A stretch of DNA of 64,000 nucleotides. It comes from Paraburkholderia lycopersici. Lineage in GTDB: Bacteria; Pseudomonadota; Gammaproteobacteria; Burkholderiales; Burkholderiaceae. Numbering within the stretch: the stretch's first letter is position 1; every line of letters starts with the position of its first letter. The notes below the pieces were generated by a model. It did not search any database, was not told the DNA's origin, and was given only the letters and a program-made list of their open reading frames with translations. Both the position numbers and the translations under genes were made by a program. Positions 26,588 to 35,259 of this stretch are shown here, piece after piece. Where the stretch lies: the NCBI RefSeq assembly GCF_900096975.1, contig NZ_FMYQ01000002.1:186001-250000 (forward strand), read 5' to 3'.

Positions 26588-27607
26588 ATGCAATACGTGC
26601 AGCTTGGCCGTTCCGGCCTGAAGGTGTCGCGCCTGTGCCTCGGCACGATGAACATGGGCACGCCGGACTGGAAACCCTGGATCTACAACGAAGAGCAGAG
26701 CGAGCCGATCGTGCGCCGCGCGCTCGAAGCGGGCGTGAACTTCATCGACCTCGCCGACTTCTACTCGACGGGTGTGGGCGAGGAAGTGGTGGGGCGCATC
26801 GTGCGGCGGCTCGCGAAGCGCGACGAACTCGTGCTCACGACGAAGGTCGGTTATCCGATCGGCAACGGCGTGAACAACCAGGGCCATTCGCGCAAGCACA
26901 TCATGGAAGGCATAGATGGCTCGCTGCGCCGCCTGCAGACCGATTACGTCGACATCTACATGCTCCACTACTTCGACGTGAACACGCCCGTGGAAGAAAC
27001 CATGGATGCGTTGAACGACATCGTGCGCGAGGGCAAGGCGCGTTATATCGGCGTGTCGACGATGTTCACATGGCAGTTCGCCAAGATCCTGCAGGTGTGC
27101 GAGCGCAATCATTTCGCACGACCGATCAATATGCAGTTGCAGTTGAATTGCGCGTATCGCGAGGAAGAGCGCGAGATGATTCCGTTCTGCCGGGATCAGG
27201 GCATCGGCGTTTCGGTGTTCAGCCCGCTTGCGCGCGGTCTGCTGTCCGGCGACGCGAAGTCGGTGCGCAACCAGACCGACTTCTTCACCGTGCAGATGTA
27301 CGACGACGAAGCCTCGCGCAATATCGCGCGTTCGGTGGCCGAAGTGGCGGCTGCGCGCGGCGTGTCCTGCGCGCAGATCGCGCAGGCATGGGTGCTGGGC
27401 CGCGCGGGCGTTTCGTCGATGCTCGTGGGCGCCGACACCGTCGCGCAGTTCGAGGGCGCGCTCGCCGCGCTCGAGACGCAACTGGACGCCGACGAGCTTT
27501 ACGAACTCGAGCGCAACTACACGCCGTGCGACGTAATCAACGACTACGTGACGGCGCGCATTGCGCGTGTGCCACGCGCGGCGCGCCGCCTGGAGATCGC
27601 AGCATGA
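26588..27607 (+). CDS. Aldo/keto reductase
   Basis: Predicted 339-residue NADPH-dependent carbonyl reductase with a TIM barrel. The catalytic tetrad is visible: Asp and Tyr in FIDLADFYSTG, Lys in LTTKVGYP and His in YMLHYFDV. The start MQYVQLGRSGLKVSRLCLGTMNMG is the usual one for the YajO/AKR12-like group. ATG 26588 has AGGTGA upstream; a GTG at 26579 is in frame. It lies 28 bases after fae and its stop overlaps the next start by four bases. Within this operon it probably reduces, or runs in reverse on, an aldehyde connected with the Fae homologue. Substrate unknown. Confidence 0.92.
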   Translation: MQYVQLGRSGLKVSRLCLGTMNMGTPDWKPWIYNEEQSEPIVRRALEAGVNFIDLADFYSTGVGEEVVGRIVRRLAKRDELVLTTKVGYPIGNGVNNQGHSRKHIMEGIDGSLRRLQTDYVDIYMLHYFDVNTPVEETMDALNDIVREGKARYIGVSTMFTWQFAKILQVCERNHFARPINMQLQLNCAYREEEREMIPFCRDQGIGVSVFSPLARGLLSGDAKSVRNQTDFFTVQMYDDEASRNIARSVAEVAAARGVSCAQIAQAWVLGRAGVSSMLVGADTVAQFEGALAALETQLDADELYELERNYTPCDVINDYVTARIARVPRAARRLEIAA

Positions 27608-29058
27608 CCGGGGGACTCAAGGAAGCGCGCCTGTGGCGTACGTCGAGCTTCATCGACGGCGAATGGGTGGCGAGCGACGCGACCTACGCCGTGCTCGACC
27701 CGGCCAGCGGCGCGCCGCTCGCGCAGGTCGCGCGCGCGGGCGCGCGCGAGGCGCTCCAGGCCGTGGCGGCAGCCTCGCACGCATTCCCGGCCTGGCGCGA
27801 CGCCACGGCGGCGGAGCGCGGCGCCAAGGTGCGCCGCTGGGGCGAGCTGATGCACGCGCATCGCGAGGACCTTGCGCGCATCATGACGGCCGAGCAGGGC
27901 AAGCCCTACGCGGAAGCGCTCGGCGAGGTGGCTTACGCGGCGAGCTTTCTCACGTGGTTCGCCGAAGAAGCGCGGCGCGCCTATGGCGACGTGATTCCCG
28001 CGCCGAAGAAGGGGGCGCGCATCGTCGTGACGAAGGAGCCCGTGGGCGTGGTGGGTGCGATCACGCCCTGGAACTTCCCGCTCGCGATGGTCACGCGCAA
28101 GGCCGGCCCCGCGCTCGCTGCGGGCTGCACGATGGTGCTCAAGCCTTCGGAAGAAACGCCGCTCTCGGCGTTCGCGCTAGCCGAACTGGCCGTCGAAGCG
28201 GGCATTCCGCGCGGCGTGTTCAACGTCGTTTCGGGCGACGCGCCCGCGATCGGCGACACGCTCATGGCGTCGAAGGCCGTGCGCAAGATCTCGTTCACGG
28301 GCTCCACGCGCGTGGGCAAGCTGCTCATGCGGGCGGCCGCCGACACGGTCAAGAAAGTGTCGCTCGAACTGGGCGGCAACGCGCCCTTCATCGTGTTCGA
28401 CGACGCCGACCTCGACGCCGCCGTGGAAGGCGCGATGGCCTCCAAATTCCGCAACACGGGGCAGACCTGCGTGTGCGTGAACCGCTTCTACGTCCAGGCC
28501 GGGGTACACGACGCGTTCGTCGAAAAGCTCGCGGCGGCCGTGCGCGCGCTGCGCGTGGCGAGCGGCATGGAGCCCGGCGCCACGCAGGGGCCGCTCATCA
28601 ACGCCGCGGCGCTGCGCAAGGTCGAGGCGCACGTGAGCGACGCGCGCGAGAAGGGCGGCACCGTCGTTTGCGGCGGCCGCGCGCATGCGCTGGGCGGCAC
28701 GTTCTACGAACCTACGATCATCACCGGCGCGCACGGCGGCATGATGCTCGCGGACGAGGAAACGTTCGGGCCCGTTGCGGCGGTGTTCCGCTTCGAAACC
28801 GAGGAAGAAGCGATCCAGGCCGCGAACGATACCGACTTCGGCCTTTCGGCGTACTTCTACGCGCGCGACATCGGCCGCGTGTGGCGCGTGGCGGGCGCGC
28901 TGGAGAGCGGCATGGTCGGCATCAACGAGGGCATCCTGTCGACGGAAGTCGCGCCGTTCGGCGGCGTGAAGGAGTCGGGGCTCGGGCGCGAGGGGTCGAA
29001 GTACGGGCTCGACGAATACCTCGAAACGAAGTACATGATGATGGGCGGGCTCGGCTGA
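27604..29058 (+). CDS. NAD(P)-dependent aldehyde dehydrogenase, succinate-semialdehyde dehydrogenase (GabD)-like
   Basis: Predicted 484-residue enzyme, essentially the size of GabD. Motifs: TPWNFPLAMVTRKAGPALAAGC, FTGSTRVGK, LELGGNAPFIVFDDADLD with general base Glu, and FRNTGQTCVCVNRF with nucleophile Cys289. The C-terminal FGGVKESGLGREGSKYGLDEYLE completes the family pattern and reads most like GabD or glutarate-semialdehyde dehydrogenases. It overlaps the aldo/keto reductase stop by four bases and is followed by a strong terminator, so the fae operon ends here. The physiological aldehyde is not evident. Confidence 0.92.
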   Translation: MTGGLKEARLWRTSSFIDGEWVASDATYAVLDPASGAPLAQVARAGAREALQAVAAASHAFPAWRDATAAERGAKVRRWGELMHAHREDLARIMTAEQGKPYAEALGEVAYAASFLTWFAEEARRAYGDVIPAPKKGARIVVTKEPVGVVGAITPWNFPLAMVTRKAGPALAAGCTMVLKPSEETPLSAFALAELAVEAGIPRGVFNVVSGDAPAIGDTLMASKAVRKISFTGSTRVGKLLMRAAADTVKKVSLELGGNAPFIVFDDADLDAAVEGAMASKFRNTGQTCVCVNRFYVQAGVHDAFVEKLAAAVRALRVASGMEPGATQGPLINAAALRKVEAHVSDAREKGGTVVCGGRAHALGGTFYEPTIITGAHGGMMLADEETFGPVAAVFRFETEEEAIQAANDTDFGLSAYFYARDIGRVWRVAGALESGMVGINEGILSTEVAPFGGVKESGLGREGSKYGLDEYLETKYMMMGGLG

Positions 29059-29097
29059 TTCCTCCCACGTTTTTTCCTCGCTTGCCGGATTCTGGCG

Positions 29098-29132
29098 AAG
29101 GCCGTTGCGCGAAGGCGCGGCGGCCTTTTTTT
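29098..29132 (+). terminator. Rho-independent terminator of the fae operon
   Basis: AAGGCCG (29098-29104) pairs with CGGCCTT (29121-29127), with an inner GCGC/GCGC stem around a GAAG loop, followed by an uninterrupted T tail to 29132. It lies 40 bases after the dehydrogenase stop. This is the clearest intrinsic terminator in the window. Confidence 0.88.
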
Positions 29133-29310
29133 ATGCGCCCCGGGGGCTCGGGCTCGACGTGCGTGACTGCCGCGGCGTTCTGTGAAAGCATCGAAAAAAC
29201 AGGGGTTTACGGACGGCCCCGAACGGAGATTTACAAAATCCGGCACTATTTGCGACAGCGGTGGTTTCCCGTGCCAGTCGAGCAGGACAGTGAACAGGCG
29301 TAGCGAAATC

Positions 29311-31143
29311 GTGTCTACCGACCTATTGATGACCGTTGCCTGTCTCGCCTGCGCGATCGCGATGTTCCTGACCGGCCGGCCGCGCGCCGATGCGGTGGCG
29401 CTCATCATGATCGTCGCGCTGCCCGTCTCGGGCGTCGTGACCGTCAACGAGGCGCTGGCGGGCTTCTCGGACGCCAATATCGTCCTCATTGCAGCGCTGT
29501 TCGTGCTCGGCGACGGCCTCGTGCGAACGGGCGTCGCCCAGCGCGTCGGCGACGCCCTGATCGCGCGGGGCGGCTCGAACGAGCGCCGGCTCGTGACGCT
29601 GATCATGGCCATTGTCGGCATGATGGGCTCGGTGATGAGCTCCACGGCCGTCGTGGCGATCTTCATTCCCATCGTGTTCCGCATCGCGCGGCAGTCGGGC
29701 GTATCGCGCGCCCGGCTGCTCATGCCGGCGAGCATGGCCGCGCTCACGAGCGGCATGCTCACGCTCGTCGCCACCACGCCGAATCTCGTCATCAATAGCG
29801 CGCTGGTCTATCGCGGCCATGCGGGTTTCGGCTTTTTCGCCATCACGCCCGTCGGCGTGCCGGTTCTGGCCGTATGCATGGCCTGGATGCTGTTCGCGAA
29901 GCGCTTTCTGATCGGGGCCGACAGCGGCGAGACCTCGAACCGGCCCTCCGTGAACGACTGGGTCGCGCGCTACTCGCTCGAAGGGCGCGCGTTTCGCCTG
30001 AAAGTGGAGGCGGGCTCGCCGCTCGTCGGGCAAACGCTCGGTCGTTGCGGACTGGACGACGATCCCGTGGCGCACGTCGTCGCGATCGAGCGCCGTGCGC
30101 GCATGGGTACGACGGTGCTGCCCGCCACGGCCGACAGCAGCATCGCGCCCGGCGACGTGCTGCTGCTCGACGTGGATGCCGCCGGTTTCGATCTGCCCGC
30201 GTTCTGCGAACGCTACACGCTGGGGGTGCGCCGCATGTCGGGCGCCTACTTCACGGACCAGACCCACGATGTGGGCATGGCCGAGGTCATCGTGCCGCCG
30301 GATTCGGCGCTCGTGGGCGATGTCGCGCGCAGGTCGGCGGCGCTCAGGCGTCATGGCGTGACGGTCGTGGGTCTGCGCCGCGCCGACGCCGCGCTCGCGC
30401 ACGACCTGCAGACCACGCGCCTCGAAGTCGGCGACACGCTGCTGGTGGTGGGGCCGTGGATCGACATTTTCTCGATGCAGTCGGTGGAGCACGACATCGT
30501 GTGCCTTGCCATGCCGGTGGAAAGCGACGCCTACGTGCCCGCGCCGGACAAGGCGGTGCAGGCCATCGGCTGCATGGCGCTCGTCGTCGCGCTGATGCTC
30601 GCGCCACGGGTGCCGAACGTGATCGCGGGCCTGACCGGCTGCCTGCTCATGGGCGCGCTGGGCTGCGTGAGCCTCGACAGCGCCTACCGCGCGATACACT
30701 GGCGCAGCCTCGTGCTGATCGTGGGCATGCTGCCGTTCTCCATCGCGCTGCAACGCACGGGCGGCATCGACATCGCCGCCGACGCCGTGCTCCGCGTGGC
30801 CGCGCCCTGGGGCGCGCATGGCCTGCTGGCCGCCGTGTTCGTGCTGACGCTGGTGGTCGGCATGGTGATCTCGGCCACCGCGACGGCGGTGCTGATGGCG
30901 CCCGTGGTGATCGCCATGGCCGCGCATCTGCACGCGTCGCCCTACCCGTTCGCGATGACGACGGCAGTCGCCGCGTCGGCGGCATACATGTCGCCGGTCT
31001 CGTCGCCCGTGAACGCGCTGGTCAGCACCGCTGGCGGCTACCGGTTCAAGGAGTTTTTCCTGGTGGGCATGCCGGCGGCGCTCGGGGCGCTCATTATCAC
31101 CGTGGTGCTCGTGCCGCTGTTTTGGCCGGCCTATGCGCGCTAG
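29311..31143 (+). CDS. SLC13/DASS-family anion transporter with central RCK_C (TrkA-C) domains
   Basis: Predicted 610-residue inner-membrane transporter for sulfate, dicarboxylate or a similar anion. An N-terminal membrane half (VALIMIVALPVSGVVTVNEALAGFSDANIVLIAALFVLG, then STAVVAIFIPIV and TTPNLVINSAL) is followed by a soluble insert at about residues 210-390. That insert contains two regulatory RCK_C units (RLKVEAGSPLVGQTLG and VIVPPDSALVGDVARRS), then a C-terminal membrane half with a second MSPVSSPVNALVSTAGGY hairpin. The GTG at 29311 gives the family N-terminus VSTDLLMTVA; a GTG at 29290 and an ATG at 29329 are alternatives. It is preceded by the terminator, so it has its own promoter. 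Confidence 0.88.
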   Translation: MSTDLLMTVACLACAIAMFLTGRPRADAVALIMIVALPVSGVVTVNEALAGFSDANIVLIAALFVLGDGLVRTGVAQRVGDALIARGGSNERRLVTLIMAIVGMMGSVMSSTAVVAIFIPIVFRIARQSGVSRARLLMPASMAALTSGMLTLVATTPNLVINSALVYRGHAGFGFFAITPVGVPVLAVCMAWMLFAKRFLIGADSGETSNRPSVNDWVARYSLEGRAFRLKVEAGSPLVGQTLGRCGLDDDPVAHVVAIERRARMGTTVLPATADSSIAPGDVLLLDVDAAGFDLPAFCERYTLGVRRMSGAYFTDQTHDVGMAEVIVPPDSALVGDVARRSAALRRHGVTVVGLRRADAALAHDLQTTRLEVGDTLLVVGPWIDIFSMQSVEHDIVCLAMPVESDAYVPAPDKAVQAIGCMALVVALMLAPRVPNVIAGLTGCLLMGALGCVSLDSAYRAIHWRSLVLIVGMLPFSIALQRTGGIDIAADAVLRVAAPWGAHGLLAAVFVLTLVVGMVISATATAVLMAPVVIAMAAHLHASPYPFAMTTAVAASAAYMSPVSSPVNALVSTAGGYRFKEFFLVGMPAALGALIITVVLVPLFWPAYAR

Positions 31144-31188
31144 CGCGAAGGCGAGGCAGATCACCCGTTCGCGAGGCATTGACCGGAC

Positions 31189-32661
31189 ATGGCGACATTC
31201 ATGACGAGAGCGTGGGCCCTTCGCTGGATCAAGCGGCTTTTTCTTTTCCTCCTGCTGGCTTTCGTGTGCATTGCCGCGGTGCGGCTGTACGACGCGCAGC
31301 GCAAGGCGCCCTTGAGCTTGTGGCACACCTATGTGCCGGAGGAAATGCACGCGCACGAAATCGATCACGCGACGTGGGAAGAATACGTCGCGCACGAAGA
31401 CCGGCTGTTCGACTCGGTCAGGAAGAACGTGACCGACAAGCTGCCGCCCGACGAACGCGTGCCCGCCAATCGCTATTTTTCGGGCAGCCCGATTTATCCC
31501 GGCCACTTCCGCACCGACTGGAACCGCTCGTACACGCTCAGGCCGGAGGGCGCCCCGCGCGGCGTGGCGGTGATGCTTCATGGCCTGACCGATTCTCCCT
31601 ATAGCTTGCGGCACATTGCACAGCGCTATCAGCGCGATGGCTTCGCCGTGGTGGCGATACGCCTGCCGGGGCACGGCACGGTGCCGTCGGGCCTGACCGA
31701 CGTGACGGCGGAAGACTGGGAGGCGGCCACGCGGCTCGCCGTGCGCGAGGCGCGCCGCCTCGTGCCGGCGCCCGCGCCGCTGCATATCGTGGGCTTTTCC
31801 AACGGCGGCGCGCTGGCGCTCCAGTACGCGCTCGAAGCGCTGGAGAATCCGGGCCTGCCGAAGGCCGACCACCTGATCCTGCTTTCGCCGATGATCGGCA
31901 TTACGCGATTCGCGCGTTTTGCGGGCCTGGCGGCGTTGCCGTCGATCCTGCCTGCGTTCGAGAAAGCTGCGTGGCTCGACATCGTGCCGGAATTCAATCC
32001 GTTCAAGTACAACTCGTTTCCCGTGAACGGCGCACGCCAGTCGTGGCGGGTGACGCGGAAGATCCAGCAGGAAGTGGCCGACGCGGCGCGCAACGGCCGG
32101 ATCGCGGCGCTGCCGCCCACGCTGACGTTTCAGTCCGTGCTCGACTTCACGGTGAGCACGAGCGCGATCGTCAGTTCGTTGTACGCGCAACTGCCTGCCA
32201 ACGGCAGTGAGCTCGTGCTGTTCGACATCAACCGTACCGCGCAATGGAGCCCGCTGCTGCGCGCTTCGATGCGCGACGCGCTGCGCCGTATCGCGCCCGC
32301 GCCGCCGCTGCGTTACCGTCTGACGGTGCTGACCAACGCCTCGGCCACCTCGCCGCAGGTCGTCGAGCAAACCACGGCGCCGAACGGGACGGCGGTGAAA
32401 GTCGAACCCACGGGGCTCGACTATCCGCTCGACATCTATTCGCTTTCGCACGTGGCGTTGCCGTTTCCGGTGACCGATTCGCTGTACGGCCGCACGCCCG
32501 ACCCCGACGACGACCTGGGCATCCATCTCGGTGCGCAGTCCATTCGCGGCGAAACGGGGGCGCTGATCGTAGGCGCCGGGCTCCTCACGCGGCTGTCATG
32601 GAACCCGTTCTACCCGTACGTGGTCGAGCGCATCGACTATCTGGCGAGCCACGCGCCGTAG
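31189..32661 (+). CDS. Membrane-anchored alpha/beta hydrolase
   Basis: Predicted 490-residue serine hydrolase. An N-terminal membrane anchor (LFLFLLLAFVCIAAVRL, residues about 17-33) places the catalytic domain in the periplasm. The fold motifs are VAVMLHGLTDSPYSLRHIA (oxyanion region), RLPGHGTVPSGL, and the nucleophile elbow VGFSNGG with catalytic Ser. The terminal LSHVALPF likely carries the catalytic His. Long N- and C-terminal extensions exceed the usual 300 residues. It lies 45 bases after the anion transporter and could be cotranscribed. Substrate unknown; lipase or esterase-type activity is the default inference. Confidence 0.88.
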   Translation: MATFMTRAWALRWIKRLFLFLLLAFVCIAAVRLYDAQRKAPLSLWHTYVPEEMHAHEIDHATWEEYVAHEDRLFDSVRKNVTDKLPPDERVPANRYFSGSPIYPGHFRTDWNRSYTLRPEGAPRGVAVMLHGLTDSPYSLRHIAQRYQRDGFAVVAIRLPGHGTVPSGLTDVTAEDWEAATRLAVREARRLVPAPAPLHIVGFSNGGALALQYALEALENPGLPKADHLILLSPMIGITRFARFAGLAALPSILPAFEKAAWLDIVPEFNPFKYNSFPVNGARQSWRVTRKIQQEVADAARNGRIAALPPTLTFQSVLDFTVSTSAIVSSLYAQLPANGSELVLFDINRTAQWSPLLRASMRDALRRIAPAPPLRYRLTVLTNASATSPQVVEQTTAPNGTAVKVEPTGLDYPLDIYSLSHVALPFPVTDSLYGRTPDPDDDLGIHLGAQSIRGETGALIVGAGLLTRLSWNPFYPYVVERIDYLASHAP

Positions 32662-32685
32662 TCGCGCGCCGGACGTGCGGTGAAA

Positions 32686-33753
32686 TCAACCGCGCGCGAG
32701 TTCGACCTGCGCGGTCATCTGTTCCCCGCCGCGCTCGACGACGATCGAAACGTTGTCCCTCGCACGCGCGATCATGCTTTGCAACTGCTCGACGTTCTGC
32801 ACCTCGATGCCGTTGACGGCGACGATCACGTCGCCGGCGCTGATGCCCGCCGCGCGCGCCGGACCGCCCGCGCGCACGACGAGTACGCCGCCGTTCACGC
32901 CGATCTGGTCTGACTCGTCGCCCGTGAGCGAGCGCACGGCCACGCCGAGACGCGGATGCGAACCGTGGTCCGTGTCGCCGCCGCCCTGCACGATCTGGTC
33001 CTTCATGTGCATGGCTTCGTCGATGGGAATCGCGAACGACAGACCCTGGAAGCCGCCCGTGCGCGAATAGATCATCGAATTGATGCCGATGACTTCGCCG
33101 TTCAGGTTGAAGAGCGGACCGCCCGAATTGCCGGGATTGACGGGCACGTCGGTCTGAATGAGGTGCGCGGGACTGTCGTCCGAGAGCTGGCGCGACTTCG
33201 CGCTGATGATGCCCGAGGTCACGGTGTTGTCGAGACCATACGGCGAGCCGATGGCGACGACCCAGTCGCCCACCTTGCTGTTCGCCGGATTGCCGATCTT
33301 CACGGTGGGAAAACCGGCGCCGGCGATTTTCAGCACGGCCACGTCACCCGCCTTGTCGGTGCCGATCACGCGCGCGGGGAACTTGCGGCCGTCGGTGAGC
33401 TTGACGGTCACTTCGTCCGCGCCTTCGACCACGTGATTGTTCGTCAGGATGTAGCCGTCCTGGCTCACGATGAAACCCGAGCCGAGTGCGCCCGAATGGC
33501 CGTCTTCGGAATCCGGGTTTTCCTTCACGACCTCGACATGGACCACAGCCGGGCCGTACGTTGCCACGATCGCCGAGAAGTTCGGCGCCTGGCCTTTGCC
33601 GTCGTCGGCCTTGGGCGTCGGCGCGGTCAGAGTCGATTTCGTGGCGCTGCTCTCGTTCGCGCTGGCGTGCTCGTGGCTTACGACCCACGCGCCGGCGAGC
33701 GCGACCGCCACACCGGCGATCAGGCCCCGGCGCCGATATTTGCTGGTAGTCAT
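32686..33753 (-). CDS. HtrA/DegP-family serine protease (one PDZ domain)
   Basis: Predicted 355-residue periplasmic quality-control protease. Residues 8-32 form a signal or anchor segment (RRRGLIAGVAVALAGAWVVSH). The trypsin-like triad is complete: His107 in TNNHVV, Asp137 in GDVAVLK and Ser210 in GNSGGP. A single PDZ domain follows from about residue 265 (RLGVAVRSLTGDE... ISAGDVIVAVNGIEVQ), so the architecture is DegS-like rather than DegP (two PDZ). ATG 33753 was chosen; a TTG at 33765 is in frame. It converges on the hydrolase gene with a 24-base gap. Stand-alone gene. Confidence 0.93.
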   Translation of the reverse strand: MTTSKYRRRGLIAGVAVALAGAWVVSHEHASANESSATKSTLTAPTPKADDGKGQAPNFSAIVATYGPAVVHVEVVKENPDSEDGHSGALGSGFIVSQDGYILTNNHVVEGADEVTVKLTDGRKFPARVIGTDKAGDVAVLKIAGAGFPTVKIGNPANSKVGDWVVAIGSPYGLDNTVTSGIISAKSRQLSDDSPAHLIQTDVPVNPGNSGGPLFNLNGEVIGINSMIYSRTGGFQGLSFAIPIDEAMHMKDQIVQGGGDTDHGSHPRLGVAVRSLTGDESDQIGVNGGVLVVRAGGPARAAGISAGDVIVAVNGIEVQNVEQLQSMIARARDNVSIVVERGGEQMTAQVELARG

Positions 33754-34078
33754 TGCTGTGGTCAAAAAGAATGAATGAAAGTGCGCGTAAGGTACTTTTT
33801 GCTGCTTAAACGTGACTTAAAGGAACTGCGGGATTTTTCGTTCCCCGAAAGGTCGTCGATCGCAGCGCGCTCGCCAGCCAGCGCGCAAGTCTTCTTCAAA
33901 GCGACTAGTCTTCCTGAATGGCAGCCGATCGCGCCCCGAAGTCCGCGCCATTGAGGGCCGGATTCATGCGCCGGGTGGCGCGTCGTTCGGGTTCGCCCCC
34001 GATGGCTTGCTAACGTCTCACGCCTGTCTGCCGATATGCGTTTCGATGCGTCATGTGGTTCGTCATCCCAGGCATTTC
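33754..34078. other. Intergenic region, no gene recognised
   Basis: Divergent spacer of about 325 bases between the HtrA-type protease and the AI-2E-family permease. It contains a locally AT-richer stretch (33755-33845) before the protease start, where its promoter is expected. No recognisable protein, palindrome or RNA. Confidence 0.4.
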
Positions 34079-35221
34079 ATGTCACGCGAGGAAAGAGATG
34101 GCCGGATCAGTGTTTCGCCGCCAGCCGGTCTCGCCGAGGCGCAGGCGAAGCGTCGCGATGCCGGGGACCTCATGAAGCAGGATCTCATCACGTGCACCTG
34201 CGTGGTGGTGGTCGTCGCCATTACGGGGTGGGTGCTCTATATCGGCCGTCCGGTGCTGGTGCCGATTGCGTTCGCGATCATCACGTCGTACGTGATTTAC
34301 GGGCTCGCCGAAATATTGCGGCGCGTGCCCCACGTCGGCAAGCGCATTCGCGCGGGCGTGCGCTACTGGAGCGCGGCCGCGCTCATCCTCGTCGCGGCGT
34401 GGCTGGCGACCGAACTGCTGCTTTCCGATACCGACCGCATGCTGGCCGTCGCGCCGAAATACGAAGCGACACTGCTCGCCTTGCTGGCCAAACTCACGGC
34501 CTTGCTGCATCTGGAAACGGAGGCGTCGTGGACGGCGTTTCGCCGCGAGCTGCTCGCCGTAGTCAACGTTCAGGCACTGCTCACTTCGCTCCTTGGGTCG
34601 CTGTCTTCGCTCATGGCGACGACGCTCGTCGTCTTTCTGTACACGGCGTTTTTCATGGTCGAGATGGGACGATTCCGCCGCAAGCTATCGGCGGTCATGC
34701 GCGGCAAGGCCGACATGGAACCCGTGATCGACGCGATCAATTCGAAGATCGGCACATACCTGGCGTTGAAGGCGCTGCTCGGGGTGGTGCTCGGCATTCT
34801 CAGCTGGATCTGCATGCAACTGGTCGGCCTGGAGTTCGCGCCGCTGCTCGCCGTGCTCATCGTGATGCTCAACTTCGTGCCGTATGCGGGCTCGCTCATC
34901 TCCGTCGCGTTTCCCGCCTTGCTGGCGGCGCTCCAGTTCGGCCAATGGAACGAGCCGATCGTGCTGCTCATATCGCTTTCGGCGATCAACTTCGTCATGG
35001 GCAACGTGCTCGACCCATGGTTGATGGCCGGTTCGCTGAACCTGAGCCCCGCGGTCATTCTGATGAGCCTTGCGGCATGGACGGCGATCTGGGGCATCGC
35101 CGGCGCGTTCCTGGCCGTGCCGGGAACGGTGGCCCTCACCATCATCTTTTCGGCGTTCAGCTCCACGCGGCCGCTCGCTTTGCTGTTGACGAAGGATGAT
35201 GTCGCGAGCCCCGCCGAATGA
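34079..35221 (+). CDS. AI-2E (PerM/YdgG)-family membrane permease
   Basis: Predicted 380-residue inner-membrane protein with about seven helices. After a hydrophilic N-terminus, helices read TCTCVVVVVAITGWVLYI, VPIAFAIITSYVIYGL and LMATTLVVFLYTAFFMV. The typical C-terminal half contains SKIGTYLALKALLGVVLGILSW, LNFVPYAGSLISVAFPALLA, and the family motif NFVMGNVLDPWLMAGSLNLSPAVIL. Family members export AI-2 or act as ion antiporters; no substrate can be assigned. The start could be ATG 34172 (GGGGA upstream, 349 residues) instead of 34079. The amidohydrolase gene follows 38 bases downstream. Confidence 0.85.
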   Translation: MSREERDGRISVSPPAGLAEAQAKRRDAGDLMKQDLITCTCVVVVVAITGWVLYIGRPVLVPIAFAIITSYVIYGLAEILRRVPHVGKRIRAGVRYWSAAALILVAAWLATELLLSDTDRMLAVAPKYEATLLALLAKLTALLHLETEASWTAFRRELLAVVNVQALLTSLLGSLSSLMATTLVVFLYTAFFMVEMGRFRRKLSAVMRGKADMEPVIDAINSKIGTYLALKALLGVVLGILSWICMQLVGLEFAPLLAVLIVMLNFVPYAGSLISVAFPALLAALQFGQWNEPIVLLISLSAINFVMGNVLDPWLMAGSLNLSPAVILMSLAAWTAIWGIAGAFLAVPGTVALTIIFSAFSSTRPLALLLTKDDVASPAE

Positions 35222-35259
35222 ACGCGATCGTTGCCGTACCGGACATTCACAGGTGACTT

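Noticed and set aside
29323..32526. Open frame of more than 1000 codons antisense to the SLC13 transporter and hydrolase
   Set aside because: Translation is dominated by Arg, His, Ala and Gln with no domain or hydrophobic core. It is a by-product of G/C-biased third codon positions in the real genes on the opposite strand.
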